From the NCBI GenBank assembly GCA_000999025.1, contig LCFM01000001.1, positions 65,198-100,735 on the forward strand: a stretch of 35,538 nucleotides of DNA, in the 5' to 3' direction. This DNA comes from Parcubacteria group bacterium GW2011_GWA2_43_13. GTDB taxonomy: Bacteria > Patescibacteriota > Patescibacteriia > UBA9629 > GWA2-43-13. Shown one piece after another: positions 1 through 9,146 of this stretch. Position 1 is the first letter of the stretch; every line of letters begins with the position of its first letter. Both the position numbers and the translations under genes were made by a program. Under the pieces are notes generated by a model. It did not search any database and was not told the DNA's origin. It saw only the letters and a program-made list of their open reading frames with translations.

Positions 1-522
1 TTCAGGGATTTCGTCATTGTGCAAACTTTCTGCAAGATACTGCCGTAACTTTCCAGCAATGTCAAATGCTTCTGAAATACCGCTTTCGCGCATAAAACGA
101 TGTAATTCTTTTTGTCTGATATCCCCCTTTTTAGTATGTAATGCCTGCCATTTTGTTTCATCGTTCCGCTCATCTCGAATCTGATGGAGTACCGCGTTCC
201 ACTGCTCAACAAGTGCAGTAAGTGTTCTATATACTCCATCTCTTTGAATGAGCATTCCTCCCACGCTTTCAATCGCTTCAAAAATATCTTCTTGCGACTG
301 CGACTGCTTCACTGCTTCTGTAATATTTTTGCAATACCGCGTATACTCTGCTCCGTTTGGATCAAATATAAAAGAACCGTTATCCGCGGTTTGTCCTTCC
401 TGCTCCATAAGAGAACTCACCCATGCAATAGTGTCTAAATAATCATGAGCATCCTCGTGATCAGGAATAGATTGATGTTCAGTATCGCGTGGTTGTCGTT
501 TATCGCGCAATGGATCTGTCAT
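1..522 (-). CDS. Hypothetical protein, partial (runs off left edge; absent from ORF track because no stop lies inside the window)
   Basis: Minus-strand reading frame open from ATG at 522-520 to base 1 (174 codons): MTDPLRDKRQPRDTEHQSIPDHEDAHDYLDTIAWVSSLMEQEG...ESLHNDEIPE. Same strand as the downstream-facing gene group. Confidence 0.75.
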   Translation of the reverse strand, partial: MTDPLRDKRQPRDTEHQSIPDHEDAHDYLDTIAWVSSLMEQEGQTADNGSFIFDPNGAEYTRYCKNITEAVKQSQSQEDIFEAIESVGGMLIQRDGVYRTLTALVEQWNAVLHQIRDERNDETKWQALHTKKGDIRQKELHRFMRESGISEAFDIAGKLRQYLAESLHNDEIPE

Positions 523-540
523 AACGAAAAATCAGATAAC

Positions 541-669
541 TCTCCTCGCTTGTGCAAGGAGGGAGCACCACCCCGTCATCCGCCTCCACCGGTGGGCGGA
601 TGGCGAAGCGACCCTCCTCCGAGAGGAGGGATACCCCCTCTCCTTACCAAGGAGAGGGCAGGGGTGAGG
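541..669. repeat. Cluster of GC-rich palindromic repeats (CCTCACCCC...CCCTCTCCTT-AAGGAGAGGG family)
   Basis: Successive hairpins: CATCCGCC/GGCGGATG, CCCTCCT/AGGAGGG, and CCCTCTCCTT-ACC-AAGGAGAGGG (636-658, 10-bp perfect stem). Related copies at 7511-7640 and 16801-16837. Confidence 0.85.
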
Positions 670-684
670 TATATGAAAATATTA

Positions 685-1029
685 TTACCCTGCATGGGCT
701 TTGAGTTGTTTGAGCTGATACGCTTTTTGAAGAAAGTCGCGTTTAATTTCTTCCAACATTCCGGATATCTTCTGCTGGAAATCCGGCACAACATCATTAA
801 AAAACGCAAAAATCTCCTGCGGCTTTGGCTGGCTCTGCATCAGCACTTGAAACTCTTGCGACCGATCATCAGGCACCATGCCGATTGCCTCCTGACCCAT
901 GCGATTGGCAATCACAATCATCAACCGCTGGCGGTAGGCAATTTCAAACGCCACATCTACCTCTCCCAAATCCGCTTCTTTAAGAATTTGGGAAACATAC
1001 TGCTCTAATATGTCAAATTCTTGAGACAT
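685..1029 (-). CDS. Small conserved-type alpha-helical protein (possible DUF5663-like)
   Basis: 114-aa ORF with -10-like TATACT just upstream; pattern similar to the 113-aa ORF at 6070-6411. Confidence 0.7.
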   Translation of the reverse strand: MSQEFDILEQYVSQILKEADLGEVDVAFEIAYRQRLMIVIANRMGQEAIGMVPDDRSQEFQVLMQSQPKPQEIFAFFNDVVPDFQQKISGMLEEIKRDFLQKAYQLKQLKAHAG

Positions 1030-1057
1030 AGTTTGTTATAGTATATCATACCTTTTA

Positions 1058-4000
1058 TTATTTTGATCGCAACGGCTGGGTAATTCCCTTCATTAACGTA
1101 CCGTCCACAATTGACTCCGGATTCACACTGATATATTTTTGCACCTCCTTATCGGTTTGATACACCGCATCGCCAAATGTTCTATACCCGCCATCAGGAA
1201 GTTTTTCGTTTAAATGCTTCATCAACAGCATATTGTAGTAACTTGAGTACGGTTCAGGAGTTGCGGTACCATCCTGTATTCTTCCTTCTTGATTTATCTC
1301 AGACGGCTTTGCTTGCAAAAATACATCAATGCGATCGTGGACATCAGGAGTATTCAATAGTGGCATCAACTGCTCGCGAATACCGCCACCATCACATGCC
1401 ACAGTTGAAATATAAAACCGCGAATCAGGATACTGCTGCACTAATCGCAATAAATTTTCCGTATCAACATGCGGTGCAGAATCACTTGCGCCAAAATAGA
1501 TACCGGTCTTATCGCCATGCCCAACAAGATCAAGATAAAAATCACGGGTTCCTGTGGCGTGTAATGCTTCAACACTATTGCTGATGGTTGCAACAGCATT
1601 GGCGCCTGAATCAATCAATCCATTCTCCTGCCCTTGAGGTATTTTGATGTCATATCCGCGCTGTTTCAACAGCAACGGCATGTGTTTGGACTGCTCTACG
1701 ACACCGCTCGTTATCAGATCGCTTTTGAGTTCACTCTCACTGGGAATGATTGATAAAAATCCGATCGGTTTATCTTTTGGCAAATCAAATTTTTGCAATG
1801 TTGGTGCTGTTTGTTCCTGCTCAACGAAATTTTGATGCGCTTGCCGTGCCATCTCTACAATAAGTTTTTCAACACGGCCACTAAGTGGCTCTCTTTCCGC
1901 TTGAGCATTTTGCATTTCTTGAACAATTTTATTATATGGCACGGAAAAAAACTCAGTATCCTCTGCTCCTTTTTTCATAAAGATAAGATCGTTTGTCTCG
2001 GGTTTCTTCCCTTGAGGATACTGATCATGATACCATGGGGATTCAACAACTTGGTATTGCGCGCCGTTTTTGGTTGAAAAAATATAATCATTCCCATTCT
2101 TCACAAGTGGCAACCATTTTTTTTCAACAATAACATCAAGCTCTTTGGCCATCGCACTGCCCATAAACTCTTTATTATTCACCAACTTACTAATCCTCTC
2201 ATCTAATCCATTCATAAAACTACTAAGTTTCTGGCTCTCTTGCTGGGTAAGCTTTATTTCAGGAACAAAATCTTCTGTTCCGGTGTCGCTTGTTTCTGTG
2301 TCAACAGGAGGCGACCCTATTTCCACAGGAGGTGATGTGGCTGCAGATGGCTTAATTGGCACTTCCATTTCTGAAAGAAATTTATCTATATTGATAATTG
2401 TTTTTCCATCTTTGTTATATGATCTCGCGTTGAATGTCAGGGCATCAATAAATGCTTGTTTGTGCGCATCATCAACAACGCCGCCATGTTGGGCACTATA
2501 CTGGCGATACCCTTCTGTGTACGATTTCATCACCCGAAGAGTATGCTGAAGTTCAGTTATTTTAGACAGATCAATTCCGTTGATATCTTTCCCATAATAA
2601 TCAGGCGGCCGAAACCCTACAAGCTTTATTTCAACACTCACACTCAATTCTCCTTCATTTCTCCCTTGCGTAAACTGAACATGTCCTTCATGAAAAGTAA
2701 TACGTTCTATCTTCCCCTGCCCTTCTATTGAATCAGGATTACTTGGCAGATCAGACAGCTCGGGCTCTTCTGGAGGTGCGGAACCGCCTAAAGATGGAGG
2801 GGCTGATGATGCTGATGCTTCATTCGTATCAAGGTCTGCAAATGCATCTGTCATGCTCTCTTGTCGTGTAGTAAGTTTTACTTGCTTTGCTAATGCCTCC
2901 AGCGTCATGCGTGCAGTATCCTGCCCCACTTTTTCTGGGTTCCCGGTAATTCTCGCAAACCCTCCTGGGGTAATTTTATCCGCCTCTCCTGCAACTGCGT
3001 GATCAATTAAATCGCTCAACCGCGATTGAGCATGTTCAATATATTTTTTATTGGAAACAACCTCTTGTTCAAACGCTGACCAGTTCTGACGCTTCCCGTA
3101 TTCTTTTTTATACCGCGCCATTTCAGAAATAAGATTATCAATATACGCCCGTTCAAATTTCACTTCTCGCTCAACTTGTTGCTTTAATGCCTCCTCAAGA
3201 TTAAATTCCGCAATGACTTTCTCAACATCAACGCTCCAATAATTATTTTTATCAATATCATTCAATACACTTATAACTTCGGAAGGAGTGTGAGATGGTA
3301 ATTCAGGTGCTACCGAGGATGAGAGCGTTGTTGGTTCTATCGGCATCTCAATCACGGCAGGTGTTGTTGTGTTGCCGTCTATAAGCACTGCGCCATCTTT
3401 GAACTGCACAGCATGTTGCGTCCACACATCTCCTTTTATTTGTTCTCCAACTAATATGTATAACTTGTTCTCTCCGTCATACGCTAAAAATGCTGTGTAT
3501 CCATCTTTTGCTATTTTGTGACTTCCTGTTGCCCCGTCTGACTTAAACCAGCCCAACCGGCCCCCCAATTTTTCAAGTTCCCGCTGCTCGCCAGTACCTG
3601 AAAGAGCAACCAACTTATCTTCGACGGTATAATACCCGTGCGCAGAATCGTATGTTCCGGTTGCACCATTATATTCTATATTTGCAGGTACTTTAGATAA
3701 TGGTGAAGGTTGCTCAACATCCTGTTGCGTTGGAGTAGCTGGATGATCGCCATTTGTTCCACCCTGCGTCTCTGTTACTGCTGGAGGCGCGCCAAAATCT
3801 GGTTTCAAATCTGATGTTTGTTCAGGAGATGCGGTTGATGGCAATTGAGCAGTACTCTCTCCTTCTTCATATTCCTGTTTGATGCCTGCCCATGTTGTGG
3901 TTACATTCGGCTCTGAATGAACATCTGTGCTTTCAGTCGCCACTACTTTCAAGGGTATAACCGCAGGAGATTCATCCACCGGAACTTCACCCACCCCAAC

Positions 4001-6064
4001 ATCATCATCTTGCACTGCTTGATCAAATCGAGTTGTTTCATGAACATGGTCAAGTTGACTATTAGTAATCGGTTTATCAGATACAGGCCCTTCTCTCAAA
4101 GTCGCAGGAGGGGTTTGAGGATGAATATTTTTACCTCCTTCAATAGACGGCACTGCAATGGCCGCGCCTCCTGCCGCGTGCGCTGAACCGCTGTGCTCGA
4201 CAATAAACCGCGCCGCGTCAGTAATTTTTTCACGCGCAAATTGACGGATAGCAGGAGTAAGATACCATGTCGCCGCGCTCACTGCGGCACCGATAGCAAG
4301 TTGCGTCGCAACGCGTGTCGCCTGCTCTTTGGTCGCGCGCTTTTGTTCAGCATGTTTTGCCGCGCGCGTACCTGACGTGATTTCTTCAATCTTATTTCTT
4401 ACTGCCGCAATCTGCACACCGCTTTCAACATGCCTCCCCAAAGAATCATTCTTCTCTTGCACTGCGGAAAGCATTGCCTGAAACTGGCGAATGGTTTCTT
4501 TTTCAACGCGTATTTTTAATTCCGCATATCGCGTGGGGTCTGATTTTTCAAGCGCCTCCCGCTTTCGCGCATCTGCAAATAATGCACGCGCTTCAAGATA
4601 TATTTGTTGCTTTTGTTCGGGCGTTGCGTCGCTGGTCATCACCTCATCAAACCGTTGCGCTGTTAGTTCAGGTCGTGCCATTTTCCTCTGCGCGACGCGA
4701 AACGCGAATTCTCCAAGAGAACGGCCACCAAGCCCGGCAAACGCGGCTCCAACCAACCGGCTTCCAAGATCGCGATCTCCGAATAACGTTACCCCAATAC
4801 CAATACCGACGCGCGCAAGCCCCATGCGCATCAAATGCTTATCAGATTTATTTTTAACATCAAAATCAGCTACCTGTTCCAATTTTTTCCCAATACGCGC
4901 CCAAAGAGGATCAAGCTCTTTTTCAATTTCCCGAGACCGCGAATCAAGTATTTGCAATCCCAGGGCGTTATGAGCAATAATCTCAGCTTTTTTTGACTCC
5001 ATTCCCTGTCCCTCTTCCAGATATGTTACGATTTTATTATGCAGTGTTTCTTTCTTTTTTTGATAGAGTTCTTTTCTACGCTCATCAATCTCACTCGCTG
5101 ATGCGGCGCGCGGATCATGCGGATCATTTCGCGTACCGACATGGATCTCTGTTTCAATAATCTCCTCAAGCGCCTGATCTATCTGTTCTTGATTTTTTGA
5201 AACAATCAATGAATTCAACTGTCGCATGACATCTGGCGTTGATTGAAACGCCGCGGTTAATTCCTTGTGTTTCTGCTCGACTTTCGCTTGCGCCTCTTGC
5301 GATTTTTTTCTGGATTTCATGATGCGCAATGCCAAAAAACCACCGCCTACTATCATACTTGCCGGCAATGCGCCCAATGCGCCAAGCCCAACAAGCGCAA
5401 CGCCTTTTGTAATCGCAAGAGATGCTGTTATGGTCCCTGCGCTATATGCGCCGGTTATGCCAATACCTTTTAGTACTTTTTTTGAAATATCGCCAACCTT
5501 GCCCCAAAAAGTATCAGACACCGGGCCTCTTGCTTGTATTTCTTCGGCAACAACCACCTTTTCCGCCTGGTGTAATAGTTCTTGAGATATGGATTGAAGC
5601 TGGGATTTAAAATCCTCAACTCTCATGCCAATCTCCTGCGCAAGTCCTGCGATATCTGCGTCCGGAATTGCCTGTGGGTTACCTGATTTGATAGATGCCT
5701 CAAGTACCATTGCTATTGTTGCTTGAAGCTCCGTATTGTTTGTAAGCCGCTCCATCCCATGACCTTGCGCATACCTGCCGGCATGTTCAAGCAGTTGTTT
5801 TCTTTGCTCATCAAAAATATCAGATGTCTTAATCTGATCCATCTTTGCGCCATTGAGCAACTCGCGCTGATTAAGTTCTTGTTCTCGTGAAGATGATACA
5901 CTCGCTTCCGCAGTATCAGCAACCGAAAGAACAGCATGATCACCCACCGCCACTACATTCTGCTCTTGCGCTGTTTGAACTGCCAATTCTTGCTTATACG
6001 CGTCTTCTGCTCGGGCATCTGCCGCCGCAGATGCGGCAGCGCCTATAACATCATGTTCATCCAT
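1058..6064 (-). CDS. Giant 1668-aa membrane-associated protein with candidate C-terminal clan CD (caspase/gingipain-like) cysteine peptidase module
   Basis: Single 1668-codon ORF. Glycine/alanine-rich hydrophobic segments in the N-terminal third, Pro/Thr/Ser-rich linker, C-terminal FYLDLVGHGD (His1516) and RFYISTVACDGGG (Cys1557). Confidence 0.85.
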   Translation of the reverse strand: MDEHDVIGAAASAAADARAEDAYKQELAVQTAQEQNVVAVGDHAVLSVADTAEASVSSSREQELNQRELLNGAKMDQIKTSDIFDEQRKQLLEHAGRYAQGHGMERLTNNTELQATIAMVLEASIKSGNPQAIPDADIAGLAQEIGMRVEDFKSQLQSISQELLHQAEKVVVAEEIQARGPVSDTFWGKVGDISKKVLKGIGITGAYSAGTITASLAITKGVALVGLGALGALPASMIVGGGFLALRIMKSRKKSQEAQAKVEQKHKELTAAFQSTPDVMRQLNSLIVSKNQEQIDQALEEIIETEIHVGTRNDPHDPRAASASEIDERRKELYQKKKETLHNKIVTYLEEGQGMESKKAEIIAHNALGLQILDSRSREIEKELDPLWARIGKKLEQVADFDVKNKSDKHLMRMGLARVGIGIGVTLFGDRDLGSRLVGAAFAGLGGRSLGEFAFRVAQRKMARPELTAQRFDEVMTSDATPEQKQQIYLEARALFADARKREALEKSDPTRYAELKIRVEKETIRQFQAMLSAVQEKNDSLGRHVESGVQIAAVRNKIEEITSGTRAAKHAEQKRATKEQATRVATQLAIGAAVSAATWYLTPAIRQFAREKITDAARFIVEHSGSAHAAGGAAIAVPSIEGGKNIHPQTPPATLREGPVSDKPITNSQLDHVHETTRFDQAVQDDDVGVGEVPVDESPAVIPLKVVATESTDVHSEPNVTTTWAGIKQEYEEGESTAQLPSTASPEQTSDLKPDFGAPPAVTETQGGTNGDHPATPTQQDVEQPSPLSKVPANIEYNGATGTYDSAHGYYTVEDKLVALSGTGEQRELEKLGGRLGWFKSDGATGSHKIAKDGYTAFLAYDGENKLYILVGEQIKGDVWTQHAVQFKDGAVLIDGNTTTPAVIEMPIEPTTLSSSVAPELPSHTPSEVISVLNDIDKNNYWSVDVEKVIAEFNLEEALKQQVEREVKFERAYIDNLISEMARYKKEYGKRQNWSAFEQEVVSNKKYIEHAQSRLSDLIDHAVAGEADKITPGGFARITGNPEKVGQDTARMTLEALAKQVKLTTRQESMTDAFADLDTNEASASSAPPSLGGSAPPEEPELSDLPSNPDSIEGQGKIERITFHEGHVQFTQGRNEGELSVSVEIKLVGFRPPDYYGKDINGIDLSKITELQHTLRVMKSYTEGYRQYSAQHGGVVDDAHKQAFIDALTFNARSYNKDGKTIINIDKFLSEMEVPIKPSAATSPPVEIGSPPVDTETSDTGTEDFVPEIKLTQQESQKLSSFMNGLDERISKLVNNKEFMGSAMAKELDVIVEKKWLPLVKNGNDYIFSTKNGAQYQVVESPWYHDQYPQGKKPETNDLIFMKKGAEDTEFFSVPYNKIVQEMQNAQAEREPLSGRVEKLIVEMARQAHQNFVEQEQTAPTLQKFDLPKDKPIGFLSIIPSESELKSDLITSGVVEQSKHMPLLLKQRGYDIKIPQGQENGLIDSGANAVATISNSVEALHATGTRDFYLDLVGHGDKTGIYFGASDSAPHVDTENLLRLVQQYPDSRFYISTVACDGGGIREQLMPLLNTPDVHDRIDVFLQAKPSEINQEGRIQDGTATPEPYSSYYNMLLMKHLNEKLPDGGYRTFGDAVYQTDKEVQKYISVNPESIVDGTLMKGITQPLRSK

Positions 6065-6069
6065 ATCGT

Positions 6070-6411
6070 TTAAACAGAAACACCTGCCATGAATTCGCGA
6101 TACAAACTGGCAAGCGTATCAGACATAATTTTTTCAAAATCCAAAATATGATTATGTAAAAATGTCGCAACATCTTGAGCCGATGGTTGCGTATCTGATG
6201 TCGTCATCTTTACAAACTCGCGCGCGTCTTCTTCTGAAAGATATGAAAGCGCAACCAACCCCAACCGACGCTGGACTTCAAGTTCCAGATTCGCGATCAA
6301 CGGAGCTTTTTCTTCTTCGGCAAGTTGAGACAACCCTGTGTCCTCTGTAATTTTTTGAATAAATTCATCAAGCCCTGATTGGATTGATGGCTGTAAAGAT
6401 TGATCTTCCAT
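6070..6411 (-). CDS. Small alpha-helical protein (possible DUF5663-like), 6 nt upstream of the giant ORF
   Basis: 113-aa ORF; spacing implies co-transcription with the 1668-aa gene; extended -10 motif at 6443-6451. Confidence 0.7.
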   Translation of the reverse strand: MEDQSLQPSIQSGLDEFIQKITEDTGLSQLAEEEKAPLIANLELEVQRRLGLVALSYLSEEDAREFVKMTTSDTQPSAQDVATFLHNHILDFEKIMSDTLASLYREFMAGVSV

Positions 6412-6543
6412 AGATAATATCAGATAAAAACAAATTTTATATAGTATATCACAACGCTATACCACCTTGCCAATGCGGTATTCCTGTGATAATATTTCTC
6501 CTGTATTTTGATGAGAGAGATGCTGAAGATTTTATTCCACAAC

Positions 6544-6671
6544 GGGCTCGTGTGTAGCTGGCCTAACCCCGCACTACGTTGAGTGCAGGGCTTCGCATGC
6601 CTCCCTGTCACGGAGGAGATCGCGGGTTCTCACCCCATTCGGGGTGACCACCCTGTATAGGGTGGGAATCC
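6544..6671 (+). pseudogene. tRNA-Asp pseudogene interrupted by hairpin insertions in the D-loop and T-loop regions
   Basis: 6544-6567 and 6596-6629 match the intact tRNA-Asp at 6739-6813 (34-nt identical block including the GTC anticodon arm). Inserts at 6568-6596 and ~6630-6665; the 3' acceptor half CGAGCCC is missing. Confidence 0.85.
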
Positions 6672-6738
6672 TCTTGCTATTGGTATAATCTTAAAAATAC
6701 AACTACTATATAACTTAATAATAAAGAATAAAATAATC

Positions 6739-6813
6739 GGGCTCGTGGTGTAGCTGGCCTAACATGCCTCCCTGTCACGGAGGAGATCGCGGGTTCGAAT
6801 CCCGTCGAGCCCG
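6739..6813 (+). tRNA. tRNA-Asp (anticodon GTC)
   Basis: Acceptor GGGCTCG/CGAGCCC, anticodon stem-loop CCTCC-CTGTCAC-GGAGG, T-arm GCGGG-TTCGAAT-CCCGT, discriminator G. Confidence 0.95.
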
Positions 6814-6841
6814 ATTATTTTACTCTTACCTACACAATACA

Positions 6842-6870
6842 AAAAAACACCTCTTTACGAGGAGTTTTTT
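6842..6870. terminator. Bidirectional intrinsic terminator between tRNA-Asp and the dsbA-like gene
   Basis: AAAAAACaCCTC-TTTAC-GAGGaGTTTTTT stem with A/T tracts on both sides. Confidence 0.75.
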
Positions 6871-6881
6871 AATTGTTTGTA

Positions 6882-7499
6882 TTACTTCTTCTGCTCAGCT
6901 CCTGCTTTTTTGCGATTGACTTCCATTTGAATCAACCCCGGCAACGCAGACCAATCATCAATCTTTTGCCCATCCAAAAAAAATGTCGGCGTTGAATTCA
7001 CTCCAAACGCATTGCCTTGATTAATATCATCATTCACCCGATCGCGATGAGCGCGGGAATCCAAACACGCATCAAAGTTCACCTGATCAAGCCCAATCTG
7101 ACCAGCGTATAATGTTAAGTCGCTTGGTAATAAATTTTGCTGATTGTCAAAAAGAGTATCACCCATTTCCCAAAACTTTCCTTGATCATTCGCGCATTCT
7201 GCGGCTAATGCCGCGCCAAACGCATACGGATGAATTGAAATCAACGGGAAGTGATACAATTCAAACCGTATATTATTTTTAAACTCGGAAAGGATATTTT
7301 TCACCATCGGATGCGCCGCTCCGCATGCCGGGCACTGAAAATCAGAGAATTCTTTTACCACAATCGAGGCAGTCGGATTCGCTCCAACAGGTCGTGGGAC
7401 ATTGGGCTTTTCGTATTGCACGCTTGGTTTCCGTTCAAAATAAACATACAAACCAACGCCAACTGCAATCAACACGATGATAATAACAAAACGTTTCAT
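6882..7499 (-). CDS. DsbA-family thioredoxin-fold oxidoreductase, membrane anchored
   Basis: N-terminal TM helix, EFSDFQCPACGAAHP (CPAC), cis-Pro region NSTPTFFLDGQKI. Confidence 0.9.
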   Translation of the reverse strand: MKRFVIIIVLIAVGVGLYVYFERKPSVQYEKPNVPRPVGANPTASIVVKEFSDFQCPACGAAHPMVKNILSEFKNNIRFELYHFPLISIHPYAFGAALAAECANDQGKFWEMGDTLFDNQQNLLPSDLTLYAGQIGLDQVNFDACLDSRAHRDRVNDDINQGNAFGVNSTPTFFLDGQKIDDWSALPGLIQMEVNRKKAGAEQKK

Positions 7500-7510
7500 A
7501 AAAATTTCGA

Positions 7511-7640
7511 TTTACCTCACCCTACCCTCTCCTTTGCAAGGAGAGGGAGACGATTGTTTACCTCACCCTACCCTCTCCTTTGCAAGGAGAGGGAGACGTC
7601 GCTCCCATCCTCCTTACCAAGGAGGAGTTTGGGTGGAGGT
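7511..7640. repeat. Palindromic repeat cluster with a 42-bp unit present as two exact tandem copies
   Basis: TTTACCTCACCCTACCCTCTCCTTTGCAAGGAGAGGGAGACG at 7511-7552 and 7557-7598 (46-bp period), followed by CCTCCTT-ACC-AAGGAGG. Confidence 0.9.
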
Positions 7641-7657
7641 TTTAGACGCATTAAAAT

Positions 7658-8338
7658 TTATTGTATCCCTAACAATTGTTCAATAATGGGCTTGACCACT
7701 TCAAATGGCTGTGCTCCTGGAATATCAGAAACAGTGCCATCAGGAGCGATTAAAAAATTTCCTGGCGTACCCTGAACATTATCTGAAATTCCTTTTTGAT
7801 AATCATTATCAACAATGTCTTCTGTTTCCTTGTCATCTGTGCATTTTTTAAATTTCGATGCGCTGATCCCCTGCTTTTGAGCAAGATCTGCGTAAAAATC
7901 ACCGCCTAATTGCGATTGATCAACAAAAAGTGCGTCGCTAAATTTCCAAAACGCGTCATTCCCTCCAATCTTTGCCACGCATTCAGCGGCAATAGCCGCA
8001 GACCGCGCTTCTGGATGGATAGATGTCAAAGGAAAATGCCGAAATACCCATCGAAACTTCCCTGGAAATGTTTCAACTAATTGTTTTGCTGTCTCATGAA
8101 AGCTCTGACAAAACGGACACTGATAATCTGAATATTCAACTAAGGTTACAGGAGCATTTTTTTCTCCGCGAATATGATCATCGTTTGTAACCGGTGAAAC
8201 AGTTACAGGCCCGGTAACTGTGCTGGCAACAGCCACACCAAGTAATAATCCTAAAAAAAACGCAATATTCGGCGGAGTGTGTTCAAGAAATTTTGGCATA
8301 CGATAAAGAATGTGATTACGCATTGGCGTAGGTTCCAT
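7658..8338 (-). CDS. DsbA-family thioredoxin-fold oxidoreductase
   Basis: N-terminal TM, EYSDYQCPFCQSFHE (CPFC), QGTPGNFLIAPDG. Start may be an internal Met. Confidence 0.9.
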   Translation of the reverse strand: MEPTPMRNHILYRMPKFLEHTPPNIAFFLGLLLGVAVASTVTGPVTVSPVTNDDHIRGEKNAPVTLVEYSDYQCPFCQSFHETAKQLVETFPGKFRWVFRHFPLTSIHPEARSAAIAAECVAKIGGNDAFWKFSDALFVDQSQLGGDFYADLAQKQGISASKFKKCTDDKETEDIVDNDYQKGISDNVQGTPGNFLIAPDGTVSDIPGAQPFEVVKPIIEQLLGIQ

Positions 8339-8383
8339 CCACCAGCTGACGGACGAAATGACACCACATACGAAAATCCTGAT

Positions 8384-9115
8384 TTATTGTGATAAAAGCT
8401 GTTCAATAACTTGAATGAGTCGATCTTTGGGTATAACGCCTGCAATGCGAACACCATTGATAAATATGGTCGGCGTGCCACCCACTCCGGCGGAAATAGC
8501 ATCCTGATAATCTTTCAAAACCTCATCTTTCATCTGTCCACTTTCAGTGCAGTTTTTCCATGATACCATATCAACGCCAACTGCGCGAGCGAATGATTCA
8601 AATGCCTGTGGATTAAGCTGATCTTGATTCTGATACAATAAATCATGATACTGCCAATACAGAACAGGATTTTGGTTATTCACACACTCTGCCGCCTCTG
8701 CCGCTGATTGGGCCTGATCATGAATATCGCTGATTGGAAAGTCGCGATACTGAAACAATACACGATCGCCATATTGTTTCATAACATCACGAAAAATGGG
8801 AGCAAGCGCCTTAGAAAACGGGCATTCATAGTCGCCAAATTCAACAATAGTAACCTTGCTTTGTACCGGGCCCACCTGTGGATCATCTTGAGTTACCACT
8901 TTGTACGTATCGCGTTGTGGCTTTTGAGAATCAGGGACCGCACCCGGGACCAATGACTGTTGATTATTTGACAGTGAAGCACCATCAAACGTACCATTCT
9001 TGATTTGACGAACATACAACAGAACCGTTGTCCCGAACCACGCAAGCAACCCCACAATAATAAAAAGGATTATCCAGAACACTACCCATTTTGGCCGAAA
9101 ATATTTTGGAAGCAT
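8384..9115 (-). CDS. DsbA-family thioredoxin-fold protein with CPFS active-site variant
   Basis: MLPKYFRPKWVVFWIILFIIVG TM start; EFGDYECPFSKALAP; GGTPTIFINGVRI. ORF extends to 9133 but Met at 9115 precedes the TM. Confidence 0.88.
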   Translation of the reverse strand: MLPKYFRPKWVVFWIILFIIVGLLAWFGTTVLLYVRQIKNGTFDGASLSNNQQSLVPGAVPDSQKPQRDTYKVVTQDDPQVGPVQSKVTIVEFGDYECPFSKALAPIFRDVMKQYGDRVLFQYRDFPISDIHDQAQSAAEAAECVNNQNPVLYWQYHDLLYQNQDQLNPQAFESFARAVGVDMVSWKNCTESGQMKDEVLKDYQDAISAGVGGTPTIFINGVRIAGVIPKDRLIQVIEQLLSQ

Positions 9116-9146
9116 AAAGTGATAATGACACATTTCAAATCAATGA

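Noticed and set aside
445-1008. 187-aa plus-strand ORF
   Set aside because: Runs through the palindromic repeat cluster and antisense to two minus-strand genes; Pro/Arg-rich low-complexity translation.
4474-5610. Several plus-strand ORFs antisense to the giant gene
   Set aside because: Shadow frames of a long coding sequence; no start context or family signal.
6420-6611. 63-aa minus-strand ORF
   Set aside because: Overlaps the antisense of the tRNA-Asp pseudogene and has no protein-like features.
7511-7640. Possible short CRISPR array
   Set aside because: Only two direct copies with 4-nt spacing, palindromic units and no cas genes; better explained as a dispersed hairpin repeat.
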